NCBI GenBank assembly: GCA_045629945.1
Contig: JAZQSE010000012.1
Span: 21,051 to 85,050 of the forward strand
Source of the DNA: UBA1765 sp045629945
GTDB taxonomy: Bacteria > Fibrobacterota > Fibrobacteria > Fibrobacterales > Fibrobacteraceae
Direction: 5' to 3'
Length of the DNA: 64,000 nt
Shown: one piece after another, positions 52,738 through 62,300 of the stretch
Numbering within the stretch: the stretch's first letter is position 1
How the letters are laid out: each line of letters opens with the position of its first letter
Translations under genes and position numbers: made by a program
The notes under the pieces: generated by a model
What the model was told of the DNA's origin: nothing
What the model saw: the letters and a program-made list of their open reading frames with translations, nothing else
Database searches by the model: none

Positions 52738-54273
52738 ATGAAACAACCCGCCACCAAGCGGAAAATTTTGATTAGCAAGACCCCTTATGAGAAAAGAATT
52801 GCCATTATGGAAGATGGTGAACTTTCTGAGCTTGTCGTAGAAGCGTCTTCTTCAACGAGAGTTCTTGGAAATATTTATAAAGGAGTCGTGCAAAAAGTTT
52901 TACCCGCCCTTAAAGCCGCTTTTATTGACATCGGTCTTGATAAAGCTGGTTTTCTTCACCAAGATGACGCCATTGACCGCAACATAGAATTGCGCAAAGA
53001 TTATGGCGATAGTGATGATGACGATTCTGTCAGTTCTGAACTACCCATTGACCAGATTCTTACCGAAGGGCAAGAGATTATGGTTCAAGTGATTAAAGAA
53101 CCTATCAGCACAAAAGGGGCTCGTTTGACAACTCATCTGAGCTTTGCTGGTCGTTTTCTTGTTTGCATGCCAGGAACTAATTTCGTTGGTGTTTCTAAAA
53201 GAGAACGCGATCCTGCTAAACGTCGTGCATTGAAAAAAGCTGTTCGCCATAATAAAGCTCCTGACGTTGGTTATATTGTCCGCACAAATGGCCTTACAGA
53301 ATCCGAATTTGAAATTAAAAGGCAAATGCAAGAACTCGAAGCGAAATGGGAAGAAACCAAAATAAACTTCGAAACAATGCCTGCTGAAACATGTATCTAT
53401 GAAGAATCCGATTCTATAGAACAAACCATTCGTGAATACTTCAGTGAAAATACAGAATCCGTTTTTATTGATGATAAAGATGAATTTATCGCTTTGCGCA
53501 ATTATTTGCGAATCCTTTCTCCGGATAAAATCAATAAATTAAAATTCCATTCTGCCGGAAATCTGTTTGAATTATTCCATATAGAAGATGACTACGCAAG
53601 AACTTTACAACGTCAAGTTCCTTTGGCTCATGGTGGTAACATCGTTATTGAACAGACAGAAGCTCTTGTATCAATTGATGTTAATACCGGTCCAAAAGTT
53701 CATGGTAAAGATCAGGCAAAAATTATTCTTGAAACCAATCTTGATGCCTGTCATGAAATCGCAAAACAACTCAGATTACGCGATATCGGTGGTTTGATTA
53801 TCATTGATTTTATTGATATGGACACTGAAACAGACAGAGAAGCCGTTTACCAAGAATTCCGCCGTGCCATTCGTTGCGACAAAACACCTATCAGTCCTTC
53901 TCCAATCAGCCCCTTCGGTCTTATGGAAGTGACTAGAAAACGCGTGCGTGCCAACTTGTTTACTGAAAAAACGATGAACTGCCCTGTTTGTAATGGAGCC
54001 GGTCATATTTATCGTTGGGATACTACACTTGGTTTGATTGATCGTTCTTTAGGTCGTGCAAAACGTAAGGGACATCTTAACGAAATTACTTTAGTAGCAA
54101 GTACAGCTATTATTGATATTCTCTGCCGCGATATGGGCAAGATGTTCCATTACCTTGAATACAAGAACAAAATAAAGATTGATCTTGTTGAAGATGAACG
54201 TTCTCATGTTAACCAATTCTCGCTTTATAATAAAGAAGGCGAAGAAGTTACAGATTTATTCAATTTCTCTTAA
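52738..54273 (+). CDS. rng: Ribonuclease G/E
   Basis: This endoribonuclease matures rRNA and starts mRNA decay. The 511-residue protein is RNase G-sized, without the long degradosome scaffold of RNase E. It has a split S1 domain (about 35-130; GNIYKGVVQKVLPALKAAF), the catalytic core with SIDVNTGP and IIDFIDMD (metal-binding Asp), the RKRVRANLF segment and a zinc-link CPVCNGAGH. The S1 domain carries an acidic insertion (DSDDDDSVSSE, about 86-100). An AAGG site precedes the ATG at 52738. Confidence 0.92.
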   Translation: MKQPATKRKILISKTPYEKRIAIMEDGELSELVVEASSSTRVLGNIYKGVVQKVLPALKAAFIDIGLDKAGFLHQDDAIDRNIELRKDYGDSDDDDSVSSELPIDQILTEGQEIMVQVIKEPISTKGARLTTHLSFAGRFLVCMPGTNFVGVSKRERDPAKRRALKKAVRHNKAPDVGYIVRTNGLTESEFEIKRQMQELEAKWEETKINFETMPAETCIYEESDSIEQTIREYFSENTESVFIDDKDEFIALRNYLRILSPDKINKLKFHSAGNLFELFHIEDDYARTLQRQVPLAHGGNIVIEQTEALVSIDVNTGPKVHGKDQAKIILETNLDACHEIAKQLRLRDIGGLIIIDFIDMDTETDREAVYQEFRRAIRCDKTPISPSPISPFGLMEVTRKRVRANLFTEKTMNCPVCNGAGHIYRWDTTLGLIDRSLGRAKRKGHLNEITLVASTAIIDILCRDMGKMFHYLEYKNKIKIDLVEDERSHVNQFSLYNKEGEEVTDLFNFS

Positions 54274-54284
54274 TAAATCTTTAT

Positions 54285-54320
54285 AAAGTAATGGGCGCTG
54301 AAAGCGCCCATTACTTTATT
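54285..54320. terminator. Bidirectional terminator between rng and the PorV/PorQ-like gene
   Basis: A 14-base-pair perfect stem (54285-54298 with 54304-54317) with a TGAAA loop has A/T-rich flanks suitable for both converging genes. Confidence 0.85.
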
Positions 54321-55226
54321 TTAAAAAGCTAATCCTAACCGTAAATGATGGTTTCCGCCAAGACTTGGATTTGCCTCATAAGCGTAATCAACACTTATTC
54401 CACCAAAGCAAACTCCTAAGCCACCACTTACTCCATCTTCTGTATCTGGTCTGAGTGCATAACCTACTCGCAAAACAAGAATTTTCAAATAAGCGATTTC
54501 AAGACCACTAAAAAAATGCATATCAGAATCTGCACGGCGATAAAGATCGGCATGTAAGGCAAAATCAAAAATGGAAACATTTGGTATTTGTAATGTAACA
54601 CCTGACTGCAAAGCTGTTGGCGGCACTTCGTGTTTTGAATCATAAGCCGTTACATAACCTGCATTGGTAATTGTCGCTCCAAATGCAATATATTTATTCA
54701 ACAAAACAGACACACCACCATCTACTAAAAAGCCCAAAGCCGTTTCATCATCTATGGTCTGAGAAGCAAATCTTGCAGTAATAGCCCACTTGAACATATT
54801 AGGAGAAAATCCAACTCCAACTTGAAGAGCATAAGCCGAACTAGAATATTCTCCCGTTAAAAAACCATCTTCATCTCGACCTTCTAAATCACCATACCCT
54901 AAAAATTCTAACCCGGCACTGAACGCAAAGTGTCTGTATGGCAAAGCATAATATAACGATGTAAAACTCGCTTCAACATCTTCTGCAAAAATAATTTGAT
55001 TTAATCCAAATTCTGCTTCTCTTGAAGCAAGCATCGCTAAAGGATTGCGAGAAACTTCTGATGCACTTTGAGGAGACGCAACACCAGCCCCACCTAAAGC
55101 GGCCATACGCGGAGATGACTTCAAATAAAGAAACTTCATGGTAGAAGCACCTGATTCCGCATTCCAATAGTCTCCTGCAAAACAAGCCAACGCACAAAAA
55201 GTCATTAAGAAAAATATTTTTTTCAC
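54321..55226 (-). CDS. PorV/PorQ-family outer-membrane protein (type IX secretion)
   Basis: This 301-residue protein has a signal peptide (about 1-17, CFAGD) and the family opening FLYLKSSPRMAALGGAGVA, followed by SEVSRNPLAM. The rest is a 14-strand-like barrel ending HLRLGLAF. PorV collects T9SS substrates at SprA and PorQ works at the sorting step; this protein fits the shared family, and I lean to PorQ-like. It starts with GTG one base after the phosphohexomutase stop. Together with SprA and tail-bearing proteins it supports a working T9SS. Confidence 0.8.
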   Translation of the reverse strand: MKKIFFLMTFCALACFAGDYWNAESGASTMKFLYLKSSPRMAALGGAGVASPQSASEVSRNPLAMLASREAEFGLNQIIFAEDVEASFTSLYYALPYRHFAFSAGLEFLGYGDLEGRDEDGFLTGEYSSSAYALQVGVGFSPNMFKWAITARFASQTIDDETALGFLVDGGVSVLLNKYIAFGATITNAGYVTAYDSKHEVPPTALQSGVTLQIPNVSIFDFALHADLYRRADSDMHFFSGLEIAYLKILVLRVGYALRPDTEDGVSGGLGVCFGGISVDYAYEANPSLGGNHHLRLGLAF

Positions 55227-55227
55227 G

Positions 55228-56688
55228 TTATTCTCCGCGGAAAGATTCCAACACTTGAATACAATCCGTTAATAGTTTCTTTGCTCGTTCTTGAGAACTG
55301 GCTTCGACATAACAACGCAATTCCGGAGCATTACCACTTGGTCGTAAATGAATGATTTCTTCTGAATCAAAAGTCATTCTGAATCCATCTGTTTCATCAA
55401 TTGCTTTTAATTTTCCTGAAAATTTTCCAAACAATATTTCGCCTGAATTTTCACTTTTAATTTCAGCAATTTTTTGTTTACTTCTTTCTGTTGGGAAATT
55501 TTTCAACCTATCACTTGCAGAAAAACGACTTGGTAATTCTTTCAACAAATCTGAAACTTTGAATTTTAAGTTTTTCGCATTTACCAAAACACTAATAATC
55601 GGAAGCAAAGCGTCTCTTGTTGGCAAAGCTTTTAAAATTTTCCCTGCTTTTTCCACATTAGTTTGTAATAAGAAACCGCCATTTGCTTCATAGCCTGCTA
55701 CTGAATTAAAATCTTGTGCTAAAGATTCCATGCCTTCAATCACATAAGGGCTACCAATTCGAGTGCGACAAATTTTCTTGAAACGATTGGATTTTTCTAA
55801 TGCAGTATTACAACTAACAGGGGTTGCTACACTAGAAATTTCAAGCGCCGTGGCAGCAAGAATTCCAAGGACATCTCCTCGTAGCCATTCTCCATTTTCA
55901 TCAGAAAGTAAAGGCCTATCCGAATCACCATCGGTACTTACAAGCGCAAAAAAGCCTTCTTTTGCCCATTCTCTTGCAAGCCTAGAATCTTCTTCTCGAA
56001 TCGCTTCGGTATCCACAGGTATAAAAGTTTCTGAACGCCCAAGAGAAATAATTTCTGCGCCTAATTCTCGAAGAACTTTGGAAAGAATATCTCTGCCAAC
56101 AGCTGAATGTTCGTAAACACCTATTTTTAAACCTTCAAGAGCATTTGCCGGATAAAAAGAAACATAGCGGGAAACATAAATTTCTTCTGCGGTAGCATTT
56201 ACTTCAGGAAGCATTGTTGGACGCAACAGCCTTCCCTTTTCATCAAATAAATTTTCATTTATATCTATTTCTTGTTTTACAATTCCCTGTTCGTCTTTTT
56301 TGGTAATCTCTCCCTTTGGGTGATTAAATTTTATTCCATTACGATCTTCTGGAATATGGCTTCCTGTTACCATTACTGTCGGAAGAGTTTTTTCAATCCC
56401 ATAAAGAGCAATCGCTGGACTTGGGATTCGGCCACAATAATTCACCTTCCAGCCACAATCCAACGCAGCTTGTGCCACTGCTGTTAAAATTCTCCCTGTG
56501 CTTGGTCTCAAATCACCAGCAATCGCCAGAGTCTTTTCTGAAGAATGCTCTTTTTCGCAATGCAATAAAAAAGCTTGTGTATAGGCATAACAAACAAAAT
56601 CCGTCATTTGCACTACTAAACCACGCGCACCGCTTGTTCCAAAACCAACGCCGCTTTCTTGCATTAACTTGCCAATAGATACTTTCAT
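55228..56688 (-). CDS. Phosphoglucomutase/phosphomannomutase family enzyme
   Basis: This 486-residue alpha-D-phosphohexomutase interconverts hexose 1- and 6-phosphates for surface glycans or glycogen. GFGTSGARG opens the protein. The phosphoserine loop reads VTGSHIPEDRNG instead of TASHNP, but keeps Ser and His. The metal loop is TDGDSDRP, and the phosphate-binding RPSGNAPELR is near the end. The altered loop points to a subgroup whose sugar preference I cannot name. GGAG ribosome site before the ATG; the PorV/PorQ-like gene follows directly. Confidence 0.88.
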   Translation of the reverse strand: MKVSIGKLMQESGVGFGTSGARGLVVQMTDFVCYAYTQAFLLHCEKEHSSEKTLAIAGDLRPSTGRILTAVAQAALDCGWKVNYCGRIPSPAIALYGIEKTLPTVMVTGSHIPEDRNGIKFNHPKGEITKKDEQGIVKQEIDINENLFDEKGRLLRPTMLPEVNATAEEIYVSRYVSFYPANALEGLKIGVYEHSAVGRDILSKVLRELGAEIISLGRSETFIPVDTEAIREEDSRLAREWAKEGFFALVSTDGDSDRPLLSDENGEWLRGDVLGILAATALEISSVATPVSCNTALEKSNRFKKICRTRIGSPYVIEGMESLAQDFNSVAGYEANGGFLLQTNVEKAGKILKALPTRDALLPIISVLVNAKNLKFKVSDLLKELPSRFSASDRLKNFPTERSKQKIAEIKSENSGEILFGKFSGKLKAIDETDGFRMTFDSEEIIHLRPSGNAPELRCYVEASSQERAKKLLTDCIQVLESFRGE

Positions 56689-56761
56689 AAAAACTCCAAT
56701 TTTACCTCAAAATAGGAAAATTTATCTTCAAAGAAATCCTTGAAATTCTAAATTCCACAAT

Positions 56762-57538
56762 ATGGACAGAGCAAGACGCAGAAAATTCGGTCAAAACTTT
56801 CTTGACGACAACACAGCAAAATTAATTGCCGAAGATTTAGAGGCAACAAATGAAACGCCTATTTTAGAAATTGGACCAGGACATGGTGCAATGACAATTC
56901 ATCTTCTACAAAAAGGCGCTCCTTTAACAGCTATTGAAATTGATGAACAGTGCGTAGAAATACTCAAAAAGAAATTTGAGAAAAATCCTTTATTTGAAAT
57001 AGAAAATATTGATTTTTTAAAATTCGATTTGGATTTGTGGCTTAAAAACCATAATACTCCTTGGATTACAGGGAACCTTCCCTACAACGTTTCTACAGGA
57101 ATCATTTCTAGTATTTTACCCAAGCTTCATAAAACTCTCGGTTTTATGGGAATGGTTCAATTAGAAGTTGCTGAAAGACTCTGCGCAAAACCTGGCTCTA
57201 GCGCTTATGGGAGTTTAAGTGTTTATCTTTCTTCTTTTGCCAATGCAAAAATTCTCCGGAAAATAGGCCCAGAACATTTTACTCCAAAACCTAATGTGGA
57301 TAGTGCAACTGTTCTAATCACTCCAAAATCTAACCCGCTAGATTACCCAGAAGGGTTCTTTGAATTTGTGCGGCTTTCTTTTTCTCAAAAGCGTAAACGG
57401 CTTGCTAATTCACTTGCAAGTTCTTATTCCAAACAAAAAGTTTTTGAATGTTTAAGTTCTCTGTCTCTTTCAGAAAATACAAGAGCCGAAGAACTTTCTC
57501 CAGAAACTTTTTTAGAATTATTCTTGCGTTTAAAATGA
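56762..57538 (+). CDS. rsmA: 16S rRNA m6,2A1518/1519 dimethyltransferase RsmA (KsgA)
   Basis: This enzyme dimethylates two adjacent adenines near the 3' end of 16S rRNA, a late check in small-subunit assembly. The 258-residue protein has KFGQNFLDD, the SAM site LEIGPGHGAMT (35-45), the catalytic NLPYNVST, and HFTPKPNVDSA in the C-terminal half. No clear ribosome site. Starts 73 bases from the divergent phosphohexomutase gene. Confidence 0.95.
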   Translation: MDRARRRKFGQNFLDDNTAKLIAEDLEATNETPILEIGPGHGAMTIHLLQKGAPLTAIEIDEQCVEILKKKFEKNPLFEIENIDFLKFDLDLWLKNHNTPWITGNLPYNVSTGIISSILPKLHKTLGFMGMVQLEVAERLCAKPGSSAYGSLSVYLSSFANAKILRKIGPEHFTPKPNVDSATVLITPKSNPLDYPEGFFEFVRLSFSQKRKRLANSLASSYSKQKVFECLSSLSLSENTRAEELSPETFLELFLRLK

Positions 57539-57544
57539 CTTTTT

Positions 57545-57552
57545 TATATTTG
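57545..57552 (+). promoter_or_regulatory. Candidate TATATTTG promoter element for the ABC-F gene
   Basis: TATATTTG ends four bases before the GTG start of the next gene, with no ribosome site between, so a leaderless mRNA is possible. Confidence 0.3.
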
Positions 57553-57556
57553 CTCT

Positions 57557-59383
57557 GTGATTCAGATTCAAAACATTAAAAAAGAATTTGGCGAGCAAGT
57601 TATTTTTAACGATGCAAGCCTTTTAATTGCATCGCAGGAACGCGTTGGACTGGTTGGCAGAAATGGTTCTGGCAAATCAACGCTTTTTAAAATCTTATTA
57701 AACGAAGAACACCTAGATGGTGGTTCTATACAAATTCCTAAAAATTATACCCTTGGCCATTTAAGCCAACACCTGCATTTTGAAAAGCCAACGGTTTACG
57801 AAGAAGCTTGTTCTATTTTAAAACCCAATGAAGATGGTTGGTTAGACACTCACTCTGTAGAAGCGATTTTATTTGGATTAGGTTTTAATCAAGAAAGTTT
57901 AAAAATGTCACCATCCCTTTTATCCGGTGGTTTTCAAATTCGTTTGAACTTAGCTAAAGTTTTAGCCGCTGAACCAAACATTTTACTTTTAGACGAACCC
58001 ACAAACTATCTTGACATTGTTTCTACCCGTTGGCTTTCTCGCTTTTTACGCAATTGGAAGGGAGAACTACTTCTTATCACTCACGATAAAAAATTTATGG
58101 ATAGCGTTTGCACTCACACAGCCGCTATTTACCAAAATAAGTTCCGTAAAATCCAAGGCCCTGTAAATAAATTACTTGAAACCATTGAAGCTGAAGAAGA
58201 AGTCCTTTTACGAACCGCTGAAAATGATTCTAAAAAAAGAGAACAACTTGAACGCGTTATAGAACGTTTCCGTTTCAAAGCTTCTAAAGCGGCAATGGTG
58301 CAATCTAAAATAAAAGCTGTTGAACGTTTGTCTCATACAGAAATTCAAACGAATTCATCTGTTCTAGATTTTTCTTTTACAGAAGCTCCTTTTCCTGGCA
58401 AACGACTTTGCAAAATTTCTGATTTAGGCTTTGCCTACAAAGATAAAGATTTCTTGCTCCAGAACCTTTCTTTTGAAATATTCAAAGGAGATAGAATTGC
58501 TGTCATCGGACCAAATGGCCGCGGAAAAACTACTTTCCTCAATTTACTGGCCAATGAACTTTCTCCGACATTAGGAGAAATTTCTTTCAATCCAAATGTC
58601 CAGACAAATTATTTTGGGCAAACAAACATCAACCGCTTGCATTTAGACAACACCGTCGAAGAAGAAATCCAGTCTGCATTAAAAGATACTTCTCGCGGGA
58701 AAGCCAGAAGTTTAGCTGGTTTAATGATGTTCTCCGGTGATGCCGCTATGAAACGCATACAAGTTCTTTCTGGTGGAGAACGAAGCCGCGTTTTACTTGC
58801 CAAAATTCTTGCCACAGAATGTAACCTTCTTTTACTTGACGAACCTACAAACCATCTTGATATGGATTCCATTGAAAGTCTTTTAGAAGCTTTGGAAAAT
58901 TTTGACGGCACTTCTGTCGTTGTAACTCACGACGAAGCTTTATTACATGCCTTTGCAAAACGTTTAATTGTTTTTGACGGTGGCGAATGTTTTATTTTTG
59001 AAGGCACTTACAAAGAATTTTTAGAAAATATCGGTTGGAAAGAAGAAAAAGAAATTTCTGGATTTGCAATAGAACAAAAAAACATTCAAAAGCCAAAAGA
59101 AGATAGAAAAGCAAGAGCTGATTACATTGCTATGCGTTCTAAGCTTTTAAAACCACTTGAACAAAAAATCAAAAAATTAGAAGAAGAAATTCAGTTCTTT
59201 GAAAATCAGACATCTGAATTAGAATCTTTACTAGTCGAAATCTCTGCAATGAGTGATGGCGAAAAAATTTCTGAAACCGCAAAAAAATTAGACAATGCAA
59301 AAGAAAAAATAGAGTCTCTATTCGTTGAATGGGAAACCGCATCAACAGAATTAGAAACCCTAAAAGAAAAATACCCTTTATAA
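57557..59383 (+). CDS. ABC-F family ribosome-associated ATPase
   Basis: This 608-residue soluble protein has two ABC domains and no membrane part. The first domain has GRNGSGKST (P-loop), LSGGFQIRLNLAK and LLLDEPTNYLD. The second has GPNGRGKTT, LSGGERSRVLLAK and LLLDEPTNHLD. A linker rich in charged residues joins them, and a C-terminal coiled coil (about 515-608) follows. This is the Uup/YheS-like layout; members act on the ribosome in translation or resistance. Starts with GTG and no visible ribosome site. Confidence 0.9.
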   Translation: MIQIQNIKKEFGEQVIFNDASLLIASQERVGLVGRNGSGKSTLFKILLNEEHLDGGSIQIPKNYTLGHLSQHLHFEKPTVYEEACSILKPNEDGWLDTHSVEAILFGLGFNQESLKMSPSLLSGGFQIRLNLAKVLAAEPNILLLDEPTNYLDIVSTRWLSRFLRNWKGELLLITHDKKFMDSVCTHTAAIYQNKFRKIQGPVNKLLETIEAEEEVLLRTAENDSKKREQLERVIERFRFKASKAAMVQSKIKAVERLSHTEIQTNSSVLDFSFTEAPFPGKRLCKISDLGFAYKDKDFLLQNLSFEIFKGDRIAVIGPNGRGKTTFLNLLANELSPTLGEISFNPNVQTNYFGQTNINRLHLDNTVEEEIQSALKDTSRGKARSLAGLMMFSGDAAMKRIQVLSGGERSRVLLAKILATECNLLLLDEPTNHLDMDSIESLLEALENFDGTSVVVTHDEALLHAFAKRLIVFDGGECFIFEGTYKEFLENIGWKEEKEISGFAIEQKNIQKPKEDRKARADYIAMRSKLLKPLEQKIKKLEEEIQFFENQTSELESLLVEISAMSDGEKISETAKKLDNAKEKIESLFVEWETASTELETLKEKYPL

Positions 59384-59387
59384 ATTC

Positions 59388-62300
59388 TTAGTTTTCACGC
59401 TTTATTCCAAAAACATGTGCCGATGAATTTTTGGTTACCGTTTTATTTTTCTTTTTAATTTGCAAATCCATTTTAGAAACATAAGCACCGCTCCCTGCTA
59501 AACGCCCAGAAGCACTTTTTAAATTCCAGGCAAAATAAATTAGCCCAGGAGATTTTCTACAATCTCCATTGAATAATTTATCCGCACACGAAACCATTCC
59601 ATTATCAGAATTTACGTAACTCCCAAGGTTGGTAAAAATCCCTTGTTCCCATTTAATCTTTATATCTGAAGGTTTCACATTTTCTTCACCTAAAAGTAAT
59701 TCACTCAAATCAAACCGAATCAATTGCCCTGGCAAACCTATTTCTTTTTCTATCGTTGAGAAAGATTTTTCTGTTGACACAACATGCACACTAATCGTTT
59801 CTTTTTCATTAGGAATTTTATCAGGAGAAACCACAAAAACTTCGGACTTTTCTATCCGCAATCTTTGTTCTCCTTCTAAACGAACCCAAGGATTATTTTT
59901 ATGAGACACATTTTCACTCAAATCAAAAACATTCCCTGGGACAAAACGAATACTATCACCAACTGCAGGTAAAACTTCTTTTGCATCAACTTGTGAAAAT
60001 AAAATTTCAATAGAAGAGCCATCTTGTGAAGGAGTCTTTCGCAACATATTTAACTTTTCAGAAATTTCTATTCCATCACGCCACACACGGAAAGAAAAAA
60101 GCGAATCCAACGATTTTTCAAAATCTATTGCTTCTGTAAAATAAAGGCTCAACAAACTAGCTTTATCGCCTTTTGGAATTATAATTGCTTTAGAAATCAT
60201 TGGAGGAACTCTATCTGCAATCGGATAAAGCAGTGGAAACGGCACTTTTTCTCCAGTCGAATCTACATACGTAAAATGTGACTTTGAATTTCCTTGGTAA
60301 GGTTTTTCAAAATCGCCAGTAAACCGTAATTCATAAAGAGAATCCGCGGTAAATACTACAGAAGAATCTCCAGAAATTTTCTTTGCTACTGCAGAAGCAG
60401 GTGCACTAATATGCCATAAAGAATCTCCAAACATCCAAGCTAAAGAATCCAAGGTATAATCATTTGATTTTAAAGCGTCATTATAAACAATAACTAAACT
60501 ATCTCCAACGCCATCACCATTTTTATCATGCATTTCTGCAAGTTGCGGAATTGGAACAGGCGGCTTTTCTAACGAAATATTTTTCCAAACCAATTCATTT
60601 TCAACTTCAGAACCAAAAACCTTAAAAGACGCTTTTTCAACAGCACTATTTCCCATCACATAAAATTTTGCAAATCCGCTAGAATCTGTTTTTATTGAAT
60701 CTACAGCTATTGAATTTTCATCATAAAAACTCAAACTATCTGAACTTGATAAAGCAAGAGAAACCACACAATCTAAACATAGTTCTCCGTAATACAATAT
60801 TTTAACATACACCGGATAAAGAACAAAAGCATATTGTCCAAGTGAAACTGTATCTGGTGAAATTTCATTGCCTAAAGAATCTGCAAAAGCTATTGTTGGC
60901 AAAGGGTATTCAGGAACAGTAAAATAAACTTTTGAAGACTGTTTTAAATCTGATTCCAGGAAAAATTGCAGACAATAATTTCCTGGAGGTAATTTTCTTG
61001 TTTTTACTATCGCTGTTGTATCAATCGTAAAGCCAGACATTGTTTCTGTTATAAAAATTCCCCCATAATTTTCTCCTGGCAAAAGGGTAACTCCAGAAGA
61101 AGGCAAATCACCGCCACTCAATAAAAATACCGAAGCCGCAGGAACTGTGTCTATTTTTGTCACGCTAGAAATATCACAACTTAAAGATTCATCCATAAGT
61201 AATTGCCAGATTTCATACGAAATAGTTCCGTCATCTTTAGGAATTTCTCTTGGATAATATGTTTTTTCTGTCTGTAAATTTATCGATGTCCGCATTTTAA
61301 AATTGGAACCCGTAGCGTTTCTTTCCGAGAAGAAAATATGGAATGGATAAGTATTACCTTCAACAAGCCCTAAGCTATCTAAATCTACTGCTCCTTCAAC
61401 TGGGCTATGACAACCACCTATATCCACCACTAAACGATTGTTAATAAAAACCCAGACATCATCATCCCCCCTAAATTCAAAATACTGACCTTTTACATAT
61501 TGGAATTCTGCAGAAATTTTCATTGCAAAACTATAATTGTGCATTTTACCATTTGCAGTCACAAGACTTTCTTTCCAATCAAACTTCGGGTTAATTACCG
61601 TTTGAGCAGAATCCAAATATTTAAAATCATCCAGTGGGAAAAAACCACCTTCTTCACTATTTTCAGAAATATCTGCTAGCCAGAACCCCTCTTCATCTAA
61701 ATGTAAATCAATATCACGACATGTCGCATTAGTATATATATTCCCAGCATTATCCTTTGCAACTTCAACTGGAATAAACCATTTTTCTACTTCTTTTGCC
61801 GCAGAACATTGTTCCCATGGATAACTTAAAGAATCTGTTCTAATTGGAAAGCCATCTTCGCTTAACAAATCTTTAACCATGCCAATAACATGTCCTTGGC
61901 ATTTTTGAAATAAAGTATCTCCAACAGAAACTTGTGTATAAGAATTCCCATCATAAATTCCACCAAAATCCACATCAATACTATCAGCAAAAGCTTCGCC
62001 AGCCCAATCTAGAAGCATAGCAGAAATTTGAAGTGTTGGACAAACTCCTAATCGCCCAGGGAACTCTGTTGAAAATTTCGGAGCGCTACTTAAAGTTGGG
62101 TAAGGCATAATCCAAATTGTATCATTTGTTTCTAACATAGAATCTAATGAAATCGGATTACCATCTTTTGCGCCTGCTAAAGAGTAATATTCAAAACCAA
62201 ATGTTTGTTTAAAATAAACATCCCATGAAGAAACATGTTTATAGTAAGACGCTTGATACCAACCACAAGTATCTGCTGAAAAAGGGCCCATTTTCACAGT

